From NCBI GenBank assembly GCA_946902985.2, contig OX336398.1:235208120-235272119 (forward strand): a stretch of 64,000 bases of DNA. Reading direction: 5' to 3'. Positions 42,986 through 53,537 of the stretch are shown piece by piece; the stretch's first letter is position 1, and every line of letters begins with the position of its first letter. This stretch comes from Meconema thalassinum (taxonomy: Eukaryota > Arthropoda > Insecta > Orthoptera > Tettigoniidae). Under the pieces are notes generated by a model that was given only the letters and a program-made list of their open reading frames with translations, was not told the origin of the DNA and searched no databases. The position numbers and the translations under genes are program-made.

Positions 42986-43047
42986 GGTTGAAAGTACAAC
43001 AACAAAGAAACCTGCACATATGTGCGCTTAACTATCGACTTCTTAAT

Positions 43048-43490
43048 TTTATTTATTTATTTATTTATTTATTTATCGTATGGCTTTTAGTGCCGGGAAT
43101 GTGCGAGGACAAGTTCGGCTCGCCAGAGGCTGTAGCTGCTTCAATGCGAACACCCATGGGGTGAGCTACAAGTTCCGTTCAATTTCAAGTAGTTCCAACT
43201 TTCGCTACCAGATGTCAATGATACCTAGTGGTGAACGTTGGAATTTTGATAGAGCGTTTCAACGAAATCTAACCTGCAAATTTAGCATCACACAAGTTTA
43301 ATTAGTGGAAGGTTCTTTTACATGCCATAAATCAATGACATGGGACCACCGGCTTTCCTTCCCCTCCGAAGGAAGGCATACAGAAGGATTTTAACGCTCT
43401 TAAAAAAATCCGACGACTTTGGCAGAGTTTGAACCCGCGATCTTGGGCATAGAAGCACAGCATGCTACCGACTACGCCACCGAAGCCGTT
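43048..43490 (-). mobile_element. SINE family 1 with (TAAA)n tail
   Basis: On the minus strand: CGGCTTCGGTGGCGTAGTCG (A box) and a B box with GCGGGTTCAAACTC, the full body, and TTTTAGTGCCGGGAATG reversed at the 3' end. A (TTTA)n run at 43048-43077 on the plus strand is its tail. This shows the tail type of the family. Confidence 0.9.
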
Positions 43491-43799
43491 GACTTCTCAA
43501 TGAAAGTACACCTCATCATCTCTCTTGTAATTTTCGTTTCCTTTCTTCCTTTAATGAACGTCCAACGTGATCTATATTCCTCTACATCATTCATCTGCCT
43601 TCAGTGAGTTAACTCTTTCCTCGTGACGGGAAGTAGAATTGTCTTCATGACGTAAGAAATTGTACATCTCTGACAACTTGCAAACGTGGATATAAAGATT
43701 TCCACTTTAATTCGTAGGTCAGAGAGAACAACTTGTGATGAATATAGTAACACTTTGCGAAATCTTCATGATTTGCGAATAGACCACTGAGGATCACGC
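43491..43799. other. Unassigned sequence
   Basis: I see no coding or repeat signal. Confidence 0.4.
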
Positions 43800-43955
43800 T
43801 ACGATGTCATTTCTTCTTCGTCTTCCTCCAGTATCCCTTACTCGTACTTTATATTTTTCACCAATTTCCTTCATTGCTTTTTCAATGTATACATTGAAAA
43901 GTATGGGTGATAAGTTGCAGCCTTGCCTTACACCATTCTGAATACCAGCTCATGT
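43800..43955 (-). pseudogene. LINE reverse transcriptase palm-entry fragment
   Basis: The minus strand reads IQNGVRQGCNLSPILFNVYI then EKAMKEIGEKYKVRVRDTGG, the most conserved part of LINE RTs (GvRQGC.LSP.LFN.Yie). The reading frame is uninterrupted for about 50 codons. It is likely related to the 47.5-kb LINE. Confidence 0.85.
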
Positions 43956-44014
43956 CCTTCCGCTCGATTAATTGCTGTTATTATGCTTATAAGTAATTAC
44001 AATAATTAACTCAG

Positions 44015-44245
44015 AAAATCTGGGATTTCACAAAGCCAAAGGCAACTAAATGGAGATGGTTCGAAGAATGTGAGAAAGACCAGATGGAAATTATTATTCC
44101 AGGAACAAAAATCCAAGACAGATTTGAATTTCGACAAATGGTTAAAAACTATCAAAATGTTAAAGTGGAATCTGAGCCCAAGAGACGGAGAGGACCTCTG
44201 ATCGATGGACCAAAGAAATAATGGGAGGTTTTCAAGAACAAGATC
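44015..44245 (+). pseudogene. LINE ORF2 C-terminal fragment
   Basis: The plus strand reads WRWFEECEKDQMEI, IQDRFEFRQMVKNYQN and EPKRRRGPLIDGPKK, after which a frame change and stop follow. It resembles the tail of the family at 22.9 kb (r.rFR..V.ny, then W..E). An (AAT)n-rich tail follows at 44280. Confidence 0.6.
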
Positions 44246-44419
44246 TAGATACAAATGATACTGGTTGTTCAAATGTAAAATAATAATTATTATAATAATA
44301 ATTATAAGCATGCGCTAGAGCTCTACTGACTGACTACGATTCGCTTCAGTTTCTCGGAAAGGACATATGACATTTTCCGTAGTTAAAATTGTTATTCATT
44401 ATTTATTTAGGATTAGACC

Positions 44420-44715
44420 ACTGAGGTTCACGCTACAGTTTAATTTTTTCTTCCTCTTCCTCCAGCTTCCACTTCCTCCAGTATTTCGCTTCCTCCAGTA
44501 TTCCTTCATTTCCACGCAGTGTTGCTGCTTCGGCTTATCCGTCCAGGTTCTTCCAGTCTTCGCAGTTCTTCCATCTTGGAGCCCTTCCAAATTGTGAATA
44601 ATGGTCCGAAATTTATCCCTATCAGACATATGAACTTCCTGAATATTGGACCTTTCTAGATCTTTACGAACTTCCTTAATCCATGCCGTAGTTGTCTTCT
44701 TATTCCATAGGCAGT
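44420..44715 (-). pseudogene. LINE ORF2 C-terminal fragment
   Basis: The minus strand reads TTTAWIKEVRKDLERSNIQE, DRDKFRTIIHNLEG and TWTDKPKQQHCVEMKEYWRK, open for about 95 codons. The WTd..k..H...MKEYW ending is the same as at 22.9 and 17.0 kb. It is convergent with the fragment at 44015. Confidence 0.8.
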
Positions 44716-44734
44716 CTTTTGGTTATTCTGGTTT

Positions 44735-44995
44735 TGATGATGATGATGATGATAATTGTTGTTTTAAGGGGCCTATCAGCGGCCACCAATGGTTTGGGTG
44801 ATAGTGAAAGATGAAATGATAATCAGAACTATAACTAATACTAACTACAGACTAACATACTAAAAGAAGAAATGGTAAACAAATCAAGTATAAGGGAAAT
44901 AAAGGACAGGAAGAAAAGAAATGCCCTCAACCCTCGAAGAATGAAGGATTGAGGGACTTGGAAGGAAGGAGAGCCATCTTTTTCTTGTAGTGTGG
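44735..44995 (-). mobile_element. Retroposon X, 3' part
   Basis: On the minus strand it matches 33990-34295, including CCCTCAATCC, TTACCATTTCTTCTT and CACCCAAACCATT, and ends in (ATC)n (GATGATGATGATGAT on plus). The break near 44995 meets SINE 6. Confidence 0.85.
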
Positions 44996-45004
44996 CCTCC
45001 TGAG

Positions 45005-45255
45005 AAGTCGAGTACAGGTCTTTCTAGCCGAGGCCCGTGGGTGACCTGCACGTCGGGATGAGAGATGGAATTGATGAAGATGAATGAAACTGGGCAAGGA
45101 TGTGGAAGGAAGCGGCCGTGGCCTGTCAGAAGGTACCGTCCAGGCATTTGCCTGGTGTTGAAAATTGGGAAACCACGGAGAACCATTTCAAGGACTGCCG
45201 ACGGTGGGGCTCGGACCCACGCGTCTACCGAGTCAGCAGAATGCTAGGCCCCATG
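45005..45255 (-). mobile_element. SINE family 6, tRNA-like head
   Basis: On the minus strand the B-box-like GTGGGTCCGAGCCCCACC follows CTGACTCGGTAGACGCG. The body contains GGTTCTCCGTGGTTTCCC and CAGGCAAATGCCTGGACGG, a palindrome-rich segment frequent in insect SINEs. One copy here. It sits between two fragments of retroposon X, whose remaining part lies at 45555-46030. Confidence 0.6.
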
Positions 45256-45261
45256 ACCTAA

Positions 45262-45483
45262 CGTGTTCAGAATGGCAAAATTAATCTCGGGAGTTTCCGC
45301 CAACACAAAGTTCCTCATTTCTCTACTGGAAAGCGCTATAGTGTTCAAGGAGCTTGGATATCTAATCTCCTTGACTTTCATAGTGATTCAAGGAACAACG
45401 TAATTCGACATGCAAGTTACCCCCTGGGTGTCAAATTACAAAGCTTGCACCCGGCATCCGAGGCCATACGATATTATTATTAT
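45262..45483 (+). mobile_element. SINE family 2, 5'-truncated
   Basis: It starts in the body at GTGTTCAGAATGGC and runs through AAGGAGCTTGGATATC to the (ATT)n tail. The tRNA-like head is missing. Confidence 0.85.
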
Positions 45484-45554
45484 GACCAAACGCTGCGTTT
45501 TAGCGAGCTCAGCCAATGCTGTCGCTAGGAGAGCCATGAAAGGCAGATAGGAAG

Positions 45555-46030
45555 GGAAAGAGGAGAGGGCCCGCCCCAAAGTCAGTGGAAAAAGGGAGAA
45601 AACACGGACACAGCTCAGGGATCCCTCGGGTTCGCCAACTCCCGAACTCACCAGCCGTGAGCCCCTGAGGGTGTAGCAATATCCAGGGTGCACCAGAAGT
45701 GGCGGGGCTACATTCACCCTGCCTACTTGAGGGCCTTGAGCAGAAGGCAGGAGATAACATGAAAAGAAAAATAAAGCTGACCACTCGCACATGGAGTTTA
45801 TCAGGAAACATGAGACAAGGGCCAATTAAGACGGGAAAGGAAGAGACTCCCTATGCCTCGGATACCCTAATACCGTCGGGGTTGGAAGAGAACAAGAGTT
45901 GACCAAGAGAGGTCGACGGGAAAGAAGACGGAGAGGAGCCTGGCAAAAGTAAGTGGAAGCAATGCCGGACTCAGCTAGGGCCCCGTGGTCGCCAACCCAC
46001 GTCCCACTAGATTGAGCCCCTGGGGGGTAT
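45555..46030 (-). mobile_element. Retroposon X, 5' part
   Basis: On the minus strand it opens CCCCCCAGGGGCTCAATC and matches 33550-33990 through CTCTTCCAACCCCGACGG and GGGTGTAGCAATATCC reversed. Together with 44735-44995 it may be one copy split by SINE 6 and SINE 2, since order and strand agree. Confidence 0.85.
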
Positions 46031-46158
46031 TCTGGTTTTGTCAATGATAAAATTGCACTTTTTATTTTTTTTATGAAAAAAGAAACTCCTATACTCTGTC
46101 CGTTGCAAATAACTGGTCGAATCTATTCAGAACATTATATGCGTTAAATAGAAGAACT

Positions 46159-46553
46159 GCTTGCCACGGTGGCTGAGTGGTTATCGTGTCGGACTCCCAA
46201 CCCCAAGCTTGCAGGTTCGCTCCTGGCCGTAGTAAGTGATTTTTTTAAGGCGAGAAAAATTTCGGTACGCATGTCATATGTTGTTGGCATGTTAAAAAAA
46301 ACATTTGAATTCACTTGGGCATGTTCATAATGCCAAAATAATCTCGTGATTTTCCGCCAACACAAAGTTCATCCTATCTCTATACAAAAGCGCTGTAATG
46401 GCAAGAAGCTTAGATATCTATCCTCCTTGACTTTCATTGCGCTCCAAGGAACGACAAACGTTCGACATGCCAGCTGCCCTCTAGGCGTCAAATTACAAAG
46501 TTTGCACCCGGCACCGAGGCCTTACGATATTAGTAGTAGTAGTAGTAGTAGTA
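46159..46553 (+). mobile_element. SINE family 2, full-length
   Basis: This is the best-preserved head of the family: CACGGTGGCTGAGTGG (A box), a long variable segment GTCGGACTCCCAACCCC, and GCAGGTTCGCTCCTGGCC (B box), like a Ser/Leu tRNA. The tail is (AGT)n instead of (ATT)n. SINE 4 starts directly after it. Confidence 0.88.
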
Positions 46554-46554
46554 A

Positions 46555-47143
46555 TGAATATCCACAGCCTGCTTCCAGTCGACCAACCGGGTCAGGGAAT
46601 GGAATGAATGAAGCCCCCAGCTAGTGGCGAGGATATGAACTGTGCCGGCTGCCGAAGCCTGTCGCACTCCTCTGGGGAAATGATTAAAGGAATGACAGAT
46701 GAAGAAGAATATATTTATTTACAATAGCTTATAACTGCTGGGTTTTCCCCACGATGTCTTGAGGCACAGCATACCCCTCAATCCCTGTTAGGACAATTCA
46801 TTAATAAACATTCATTTTTTACCATTTAAAATCCAGTGGTATTTTCTGATCAGAATGTCAGGTGTTGGCACTCTTGTAAATATGGTGCTGCAATATGGCC
46901 ACAGAGTCAGCAATGATACCCTCAGCAAGAGTGATTAGGTTATTCCTTTCTATGCCAAGCTTCTGAACAGTTCCAGAGTGTTGCTGGAATGAAATTGTGA
47001 CAGGGAAAACCGGAGTACCAGGAGAAAAATCTGTCTGCCTCCACTTTGTCCAGCACAAATCTCACATGGAGTGGCCGGGATTTGAACCAGGGACTCAGCG
47101 GTGAGAGGCCGGCGTGCTGCTGCCTAAGCCACGGTGGCTCTAT
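46555..47143 (-). mobile_element. SINE family 4, long form
   Basis: The two ends match 23051-23380: minus-strand head CCACCGTGGCTTAGGCAGC with AACCAGGGACTCAGC near 47087, and ATATCCACAGCCTGC at the left. About 270 bp (46707-46974) has no counterpart in the other copy. It could be an insertion, or the shorter copy could have a deletion. Confidence 0.78.
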
Positions 47144-47460
47144 TATTAGTTGTAGTAAAATAACTAATTGAATAAATTTAATAATAGAACAATATTTAGT
47201 AATTTTAGGCCATTTTAACTGTCATTTTTGTTATGATTTTCAAGAAGTCAGAGAACTGATAACAGAAAACAACAAGAATTTGTTGGCTGGGGTTCATGTG
47301 TGATGTGGTAAAAGTTTCAAAAGTGTGGTTGTTCTTCCTAAACCATAAAAGCATGTAATATCCCCGACATTTGGCTGGAGATAATGTAGAAACCTAGTCA
47401 GGATGGTCACTTATTTAATTATTTATCTATGGTACGGACTCCGTCTTAAGGAAAGAATTA

Positions 47461-48132
47461 ATGATGAAAAGTAATAAATTTGAAATAAAAATACTGGAAC
47501 GCAGCCGAAATAAATCAGAAACTTCTAAGGACATCAAATGGGCGGGTGAAAATCTGAAGGAAGTAGGAGACTTCTGTTACTTAGGAAGCAAAATAACCAG
47601 TGATGAACGAAACAAAGAGGATATAAAAAGTGGGTTAGCTCAGGCAAGGAAAGCATTTCTACAGAATAGGAATCTGTTGACATCGAATATAGATTTATGT
47701 ATTTGGAAGTCAATTTTGAAAGCTTCTGTCTGGAGCGTGGCGCTTTATGGAAGTGAAACTTGGACTATTGGTGCAGAAAAGAGGAGAATTGAAGCGTTTG
47801 AAATGTGGTGTTACAGGAGAATGTTAAAGATCAGATGGGTAAATAGGGTTACAAACGAAGAGGTATTTAGACGAGTAGGAGAGGAGGGATGTTTCTGGCG
47901 ACTGCTAATGAAGAGAAGAGATTGGTTGGTAGGACACATACTAAGACATCCAGGTATAGCAAGCTTATTTAAGGAAGGAAGTGTCGAGGAGAAGAACTGT
48001 AGGGGTAGACCAAGGTCATAATATGTTAAACAGATTGCCTTGGATTTAGGGTGTGGTAGCTATGTAGAGATGACACGATTAGCTCAGGACAGGGTGGCAT
48101 GGATTGCTGCATCAAACCAGTCAAAAGACTGA
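47461..48132 (+). pseudogene. LINE reverse transcriptase C-terminal region, one in-frame stop
   Basis: The frame reads KEVGDFCYLGSKITSDERNK, LYGSETWTIGAEKRRIEAFE, MWCYRRMLKI, RDWLVGHILRH and CRGRPRS, a LINE RT thumb and tail. A TAA at 48019-48021 interrupts it, and the same frame resumes with YVKQIALDLGCGSYVEM and ends NQSKD at 48130. Apart from the 5' truncation this one stop is the only defect in 220 codons, so the copy is relatively young. The 3' end is CCAACAACAACAA, then SINE 1. A second 3' end of this family is at 55876-56100. Confidence 0.88.
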
Positions 48133-48149
48133 AGACTCCAACAACAACA

Positions 48150-48560
48150 ACATGGCTTTTAGTGCCGGGAGCGTCCGAGGACATGTTCGGCTCGTCAGAG
48201 GTTGTAGCTGCTTCAAGCGAACACCCATTGGGTGAGCTACAAGTTCCGCTCAGTTTCAAGTAGTTCCAACTTTCGCTACCAGATATCAATGATACCTAGT
48301 GGTGAACGTTGGAACTTTGATAGAGCGTTCACACGAAATCTAACCTAGAAATTTAGCTTCACACAAGTTTAGTCTGTGGAAGGATCTTTTACATGCCATA
48401 AATCTATGACATTGGCCAGCCGGCTTTACTTCACCTCCGAATGAAGGCATACAGAGGGATTTTAACGCTCTTAAAAGATCCGACGACTCCAGCTGGGTTT
48501 GAACCCGCTATCTCGGGCACAGCAGTTCAGAATGCTACCAACTACGCCACCGAAGCCGCT
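48150..48560 (-). mobile_element. SINE family 1
   Basis: On the minus strand GGCTTCGGTGGCGTAGTTGG (A box) and the B box GCGGGTTCAAACCC head the element. The 3' end (TTTTAGTGCCGGGAGCG on plus) abuts the (CAA)n end of the LINE at 48148. This copy is full-length. Confidence 0.9.
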
Positions 48561-49721
48561 AAGATGGTCACTGTCTGCCTGTGACTCCACAGCAAGGCAC
48601 AGTGTATAAAAGATAAAATATACAGCCTTCTAATCTGTATCTTGTAAGATTGAAGAGCTCTTAAATATTAAATTACAGCAAGCCTGTATCTCGAGCTATT
48701 AGTAACGAAAATCAATAACCTCTCATCCCATCCCCTCCGCATCGCTGTTCAAATAATGAAAAACGGGATGGCCTTTGAGGAAGAGATCAATAAGGTCTCG
48801 CGTACGGGATTACAAGAAATATAGGACGTACGGTATATTCCTCCAGAGAGACGCTCAAAAACTGTGTTCGCTAGCTCGCTTAACAGGCAGGTCTCTCCGA
48901 TCACTTTGTGCAAAGTCTGTATTGCGGTCAAGTTCATCATATTTCATTGAGAGCTCCGAGAAAAGTAAATTAAATATATCAATACGAGGGTAGGCCCCAA
49001 AAAGCGACAGTCAGTCTGAAAGACTAGACTTTGTATCATTTTAAATGCTGAAAAATGCTAAGACTCTTGACAAGTTTAAAATTATCTGCATAATACTTAT
49101 CTTGCTTATCTTGTTTCAAATTACTCGTGAACGGCAAGTGCAAACCAGGGGCAAAGCAAGGTCAAGCACTCGGAGTGCCGCAAGCTCACCAGAACGCGCG
49201 GGGACCTGCCCCTTCCATCCAGTATAAAAACACTTATGGTGGGCGATGTATTGAAGATAGAGATATGCTCTCGCGGACTTTTTTGTAGAACTTTTCATGC
49301 TTACCAATTCATACGCTCATAGTGTATTGATATTTTTAACGGTTTGCCCAGCGTAAGCTTAAGAAGCGCACGGACGCCAAGTTTGTTTTCGACTTGTTCA
49401 CTGAAATCGTTACTGCTTGGCTTCCTTTGATCATACATAAATTATTTTCTACAGAATCTTTCCTCGAGATATCCTTTACAGAATGGTGAAAACCGCATCA
49501 AAATCCATCCAGTAGTTCTCGAGATTACCCGTGACATCCAAGAATCGGGGATTTTTGTCTTATACTAACAAAGTAGAGATTGTCGGGGAACAAATGCACC
49601 AAGCGGTACTATGACGTCACACACCTCAGTGCATCTGGGTACATTTCGTCCCGTCACCGTAACGTAACGCCAGACCCCAGCGTAACGACGAAGTCGACAA
49701 GATTATTTAAAATGATAAAAA
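48561..49721. other. Unassigned sequence
   Basis: I find no coding region, tRNA-like head or terminal repeats. Short frames (48749-48993, 49045-49307) have no recognisable domain. Confidence 0.45.
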
Positions 49722-49820
49722 CCGGACTGAGAGAACGCTGCCATTCCTGGACGTAATAGGGTGTTCTCCCGCTAGTTGGGACAACAGTTGCTTACCAAAT
49801 GCTTTAAATGTTGTTTAATT
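49722..49820 (+). repeat. Partial copy of the inverted-repeat element at 49975
   Basis: ACCGGACTGAGAGAACGCTG, GTGTTCTCCCGCTAG and GCTTACCAAATGCTTTAAA match the left arm and the start of the centre of 49975-50584, but the middle of the arm is missing. It lies about 150 bp upstream in the same direction. Confidence 0.75.
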
Positions 49821-49879
49821 CGGTATCACCGTGTTTGAATTGATAAGGAAGGGGTTGGAGAGGGGGGGGGGGGGGGCAG

Positions 49880-49965
49880 ACATACCAAATTCCACACACA
49901 CACACTCACAGATCTCATAAGACTAATTTCATTTTTTGCAAAAATCGAAAGTAGGCTTAAAATAC
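49880..49965 (-). repeat. Helentron-like repeat terminal fragment, copy H
   Basis: The minus strand reads AAGCCTACTTTCGATTTTTG then GTCTTATGAGATC and a GTGTGT run, the family 5' end only. A G-homopolymer at 49861 lies next to it. The remainder of the element is absent. Confidence 0.65.
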
Positions 49966-49974
49966 AGTAGAGTA

Positions 49975-50584
49975 CGGACTGAGAGATCGCTGCCAATCGC
50001 GGACATAGTAGAGAGTTCTCCCGCTAGATGGGGTTAATACAGACGGCGGCAGTTTGTATGTAACCGTTTGGTCGTAGTGTTGTTTTTCTCTTACTGTTCT
50101 CGTTATCCGCCTGCGAAGTCGTTATGGCAGATTAAAAAGAACAAAGAGTGTGTGTGAAATTTTGATTCTTGCTTGAAAAATCGGCAACAAAAGCTTACCA
50201 AATGCTTCAACAGGCTTTCAAGAAGGTTACTATGAGCCGCACACCAGTTTTGGGGGGTTTCGGCGCTTTTGAAGTGGTGAGAATGATGAGGGAATGCCTT
50301 GCTCGTTCTGGGCGCCCTTGAACATCTCCAAATGATGAAATGACTACTGTTGCCGATTTTTCAAGCAAGAAAGAGAAACGTCAAACACACTATTTGTTTT
50401 TTTAATCTGCCATAACGACTTCGCAGGTGGAATACGAGGACAGTAAGAGAAAAATAACACTACGACCAAACGGTTACATACAAACTGACACCGTCTGGAC
50501 AATTGTTTCGTGAAGGTCTCTATTAACCACATCTAGCGAGAGAAATCTCTACTACTTCCACGAATGGCAGCGCGCTCTCAATCC
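49975..50584. mobile_element. Long terminal inverted repeat element (~215-235-bp arms)
   Basis: The left arm 49975-50190 (CGGACTGAGAGATCGCTGCC ... GCTTGAAAAATCGGCAACA) is inverted at 50349-50584 with scattered differences. The unique centre is only about 160 bp. Both arms contain CCTGCGAAGTCGTTATGGC and CCGTTTGGTCGTAGTG. No coding capacity. It is of foldback/MITE type. No target duplication is evident. Confidence 0.85.
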
Positions 50585-51265
50585 AATTATTTTTGGGGTT
50601 TAGAACTGATTTGAGTTTTAATATATATGTTGATAGGTAGATTTAAATTAGTAATGCTTAATTTTCAAGAATATTATAAACGAAGATCTAAACAATTTTG
50701 GAAATAACAGTACCCATCTAACACCAAATCCCAGAGCAATTATTGTTTTCATAGCTACCTGTAGATAAAGAATCTGCTTGATCAAATAAAAATTTCGATG
50801 TAAGGGACAACTTTTAAGAGACCTGCTTTTAATACAAAAATGCTCAATAACTCAAAAATTAATGAAGCGAGGACTGGCGCTTGGATATTTTTTACCAGAT
50901 TGCTCAAATAATGCTCTATATTTTCGGTTTGGTCAGCCCTTATTTCCTGTCGCCTACAATACCTTTCTTCCTAGCCTTGAACTTCGCCCTACAAAACAAA
51001 CACGTCCATAGTTTTCGGAACACTCAAGTTATTTCTATATTATTTAGGGTCGGGTGAGATTTACCCATGGCGCCAGTGCTTGCGTCACAATGTTTGGTTT
51101 ACGTTAGTCGGGTTAATCTGTAAAGAATAAGGGCAAAAATCCACCTATTTTGGTGCAGCACAATAACATAGCTCACGCTCTTGTTGATCCATGTTTAGGG
51201 TATAGGGACACCTTGGTCATCAGCTCCTTTGCCAAAAAAATGAGATGACTGCTTTGCCACCACTC
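50585..51265. other. Unassigned sequence
   Basis: No coding region or repeat is seen until the LINE tail (ATC/ATG repeats) at about 51266. Confidence 0.4.
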
Positions 51266-51275
51266 ATTATCATCA

Positions 51276-51578
51276 TCATCTTAATTTCCCCTTTTCCAGC
51301 TGACACTGGGTGGGGGCAAATATGGTTCCTCTCCACTTTGTTCTGTTGTTCCACCATTCCTCCTCCGACACAGTGTTCCAATCCAGGTTCCGTTTTGTAA
51401 TACTATTCCTCACTGAGTCCATCCAACGCATTCTTTGTCTTCCTCGTCCTCTCTTTCCTGTCATCCGTCGTTCCAGTGTTCGTCTTGGTAGCCTTACTTC
51501 ATTCATCCGCTTGACATGTCCAAACCATCTCAATCTGTTTTGCTCCAGTTTCTGTACTCCCAGTTCTATCAAGGCCAA
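51276..51578 (-). pseudogene. LINE ORF2 C-terminal fragment
   Basis: The minus-strand frame reads QNRLRWFGHVKRMNEVRLPR, then GKRGRGRQRMRWMDSVRNSI and WNTVSEEEWWNNRTKWR, a very typical LINE tail (LRWfGHv.Rm...G.Rg.GRp..RW.D.v). Its stop is followed by a tail with ATG repeats at 51256-51285. The 5' side is truncated at about 51580. Confidence 0.88.
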
Positions 51579-51580
51579 TT

Positions 51581-51887
51581 ATAGTGTGATGAAAATTATT
51601 GTTATGTTTCTCATGTTATATAGGGAATAGTTCATAGGAAGACACCAGGTGTAAATTACTTCATTAAAATACGTATGACTACGACAAAAAGGGAGTGACA
51701 CACTTTGGGTCAAACTGACCCGGCGCGAGTCCTCGTGTTATATTTTTTCACGCCAGTTCTCAGGGGTTATATTACAAATTATAACAATAGATGCCAGCAC
51801 CTATCTGTGGAAGTGGTTTGAAAGAGTATCAAAGCTGAAGTTTAAGGTAACTTGCATTAGAAAAGCAGATGGACTCGCTGTTTCACC
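51581..51887. other. Unassigned sequence
   Basis: GGGTCAAACTGACCC at 51708 is a short palindrome; I see no second end for it. Otherwise nothing. Confidence 0.4.
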
Positions 51888-52162
51888 CTTTAAATCAGGG
51901 TTTCCCAAACTTTTTCTGACCATCGCCCACCTTCGAGATTTATAAATTTCTTTCGCCCACCTCATTTCAAAGGACGCACAAATATCAAAATTACTAACGC
52001 ATACATTCAAATACCTACATATAAGTTGAGAAATGAAGATTTTTACGGACATTTGTCCCTCAATAGCTTCATCATGTTTATTTAGGTGCGTATAATTATG
52101 TACATAAAAAATTTGCAAATAATAGGTCTAAAAAAGGAATAGCAACCAATGAAATGAATTAA

Positions 52163-52730
52163 CCCGGGAGGGGTCGCGCACGGTCATTAGGACCGGGGTG
52201 TATAAAATACATTTTTTTCTTGCAAAACACATATTATTATTATGGAAAAATATATCCATGAAACTAAATACCAGGTTTTGACCCGAAGCACATTGTACTG
52301 TATTTTTGAAGAAAAAAAAATATCAATGATACCCACTTAATATATTGATTTATTCATCCTCGGAATTATCCTGAGCAGCATCAGGATTAGTGCATTCCAC
52401 CCGGGTAACACATGTAAGTTCCTTACGAAACATCTTCCAGATCCACCAATCGGTTGAACTAGCCTTGAAAATACAGCGAGTCCAGAATTATCAACGGAAA
52501 ACGGTCCCTGAGGCTGCTTACCAGCGTACACTTCCATGTACATCGTGTGAAACAAAGCTCTCCACTAAATGAATGGGAATGAAAGTGGGAACAGGAAACG
52601 CAGACACGTGCAGTGGATGAGTCCATTGAAAGGTATAGGAGGGGAGGAAGCTTTACGCATTGAAATTATTTCGGAGGAGTAAAAAATGTATGAGCCCGGT
52701 CTAAAAGACCGTGACGCGACCCCTCACGGG
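52163..52730 (-). mobile_element. Deleted piggyBac element with TTAA target duplication
   Basis: TTAA occurs at 52159-52162 and at 52731-52734. The inner ends CCCGGGAGGGGTCGCG and CGCGACCCCTCACGGG are inverted, and the repeat extends about 35 bp through GACCGG-type sequence. Exact TTAA and CCC...GGG ends are the piggyBac signature. A transposase scrap is read on the minus strand, so this is an internally deleted autonomous element rather than an unrelated MITE. Confidence 0.92.
52337..52555 (-). pseudogene. piggyBac-type transposase fragment
   Basis: The minus-strand frame includes MYMEVYAGKQPQGPFSVDNS and VFSRLVQPIGGSGRCF, the segment before the second catalytic aspartate in piggyBac proteins (iY.Gk..., vv..L..p..g.gr.v..DN.yTS). 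The catalytic aspartates are absent and the frame ends in unrelated sequence. Confidence 0.75.
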
Positions 52731-53056
52731 TTAAAGAAAAAAAATTAAACTACATGACTGTTTATATCTAATTAATTAATCAACATGAATAACTATGTCT
52801 AATTAATGTAATTTGACAAACTACTGTAGTTGTACATAGATTAAAAAGGAAACACAATTTGATATAATTAAATTACTTGTTTGCATTGTTATTATATTCC
52901 TTGTTTTATAGGCAAAAACTTCTCGGTCATATTGTATATATAAAAACTGAATTATTTGGCCACCAATTTTTTCAAATTGCCCATCAAATTCACATTCTGT
53001 CAGTTTCGCCCACTGGCGTGCTAAAATCGCCCACTTTGGAAATCCCTGCTTTAAAC

Positions 53057-53433
53057 CAACAAAAACTAACAAAATAACTACCGTGCGTTGATTGAAGCCA
53101 GGCCATTCTTCAAGAATGTGGGCTTGGCAGGTACAGCACCGCACAAAGTTCTATGCAGCACGCACTACTTCACATTCACATATTCTGAAATCGGAAGGAA
53201 TAGAGAAAATCCAATTTCTTTATTTAGTCAAGTGATTGGGACACACCCCTATCCTGTCGCCAGCTGGGGAGCTCGCTTAATATCCGCCACATGGGGTGAG
53301 GGTGGTTCCTGAGGGAGGGTGCCAAGCAACAGGCTGCTCCACAAGTACCTTCCTTCACTTGGCGTACCTATTCTGGCAACTCTGTCACTTTCCAAGCACG
53401 CGTTTTATTTTCACCCATGTGTACTGTACAATA
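53057..53433. other. Unassigned sequence
   Basis: No coding or repeat signal is seen. Confidence 0.4.
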
Positions 53434-53530
53434 TGCAAGCCTATAATGGCAATAATAAATTAAGACACAAATAGTATGTTTATAAAACGAGCGAAGCGAG
53501 TGTCCTAATTACCATTATAGGCGAGTTGCA
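53434..53530. mobile_element. Short palindromic MITE, copy 1
   Basis: TGCAAGCCTATAATGGCAAT at the left pairs with ATTACCATTATAGGCGAGTT at the right, and the whole 97 bp folds back with AAACGAGCGAAGCGAG in the middle. It directly precedes the element at 53538. Confidence 0.8.
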
Positions 53531-53537
53531 TACGACG

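Larger units (their letters stand above)
51896..53048. mobile_element. Non-autonomous hAT element with 8-bp target duplication
   Basis: The left end CAGGGTTTCCCAAACTTT and the right end CTTTGGAAATCCCTG are hAT-type inverted ends. CTTTAAAT (51888-51895) and CTTTAAAC (53049-53056) are the target duplication, matching at seven of eight bases. Subterminal CGCCCAC motifs recur on both sides. No hAT transposase is present. A piggyBac derivative (52163-52730) sits inside, leaving about 580 bp of hAT sequence proper. Confidence 0.88.

Noticed and set aside
47461..48021. 186-codon frame as a host gene
   Set aside because: Clear LINE RT tail, 5'-truncated, and the same frame continues after the stop with the standard LINE ending.
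51700..51730. Second piggyBac end (GGGTCAAACTGACCC)
   Set aside because: No TTAA beside it and no partner end found.
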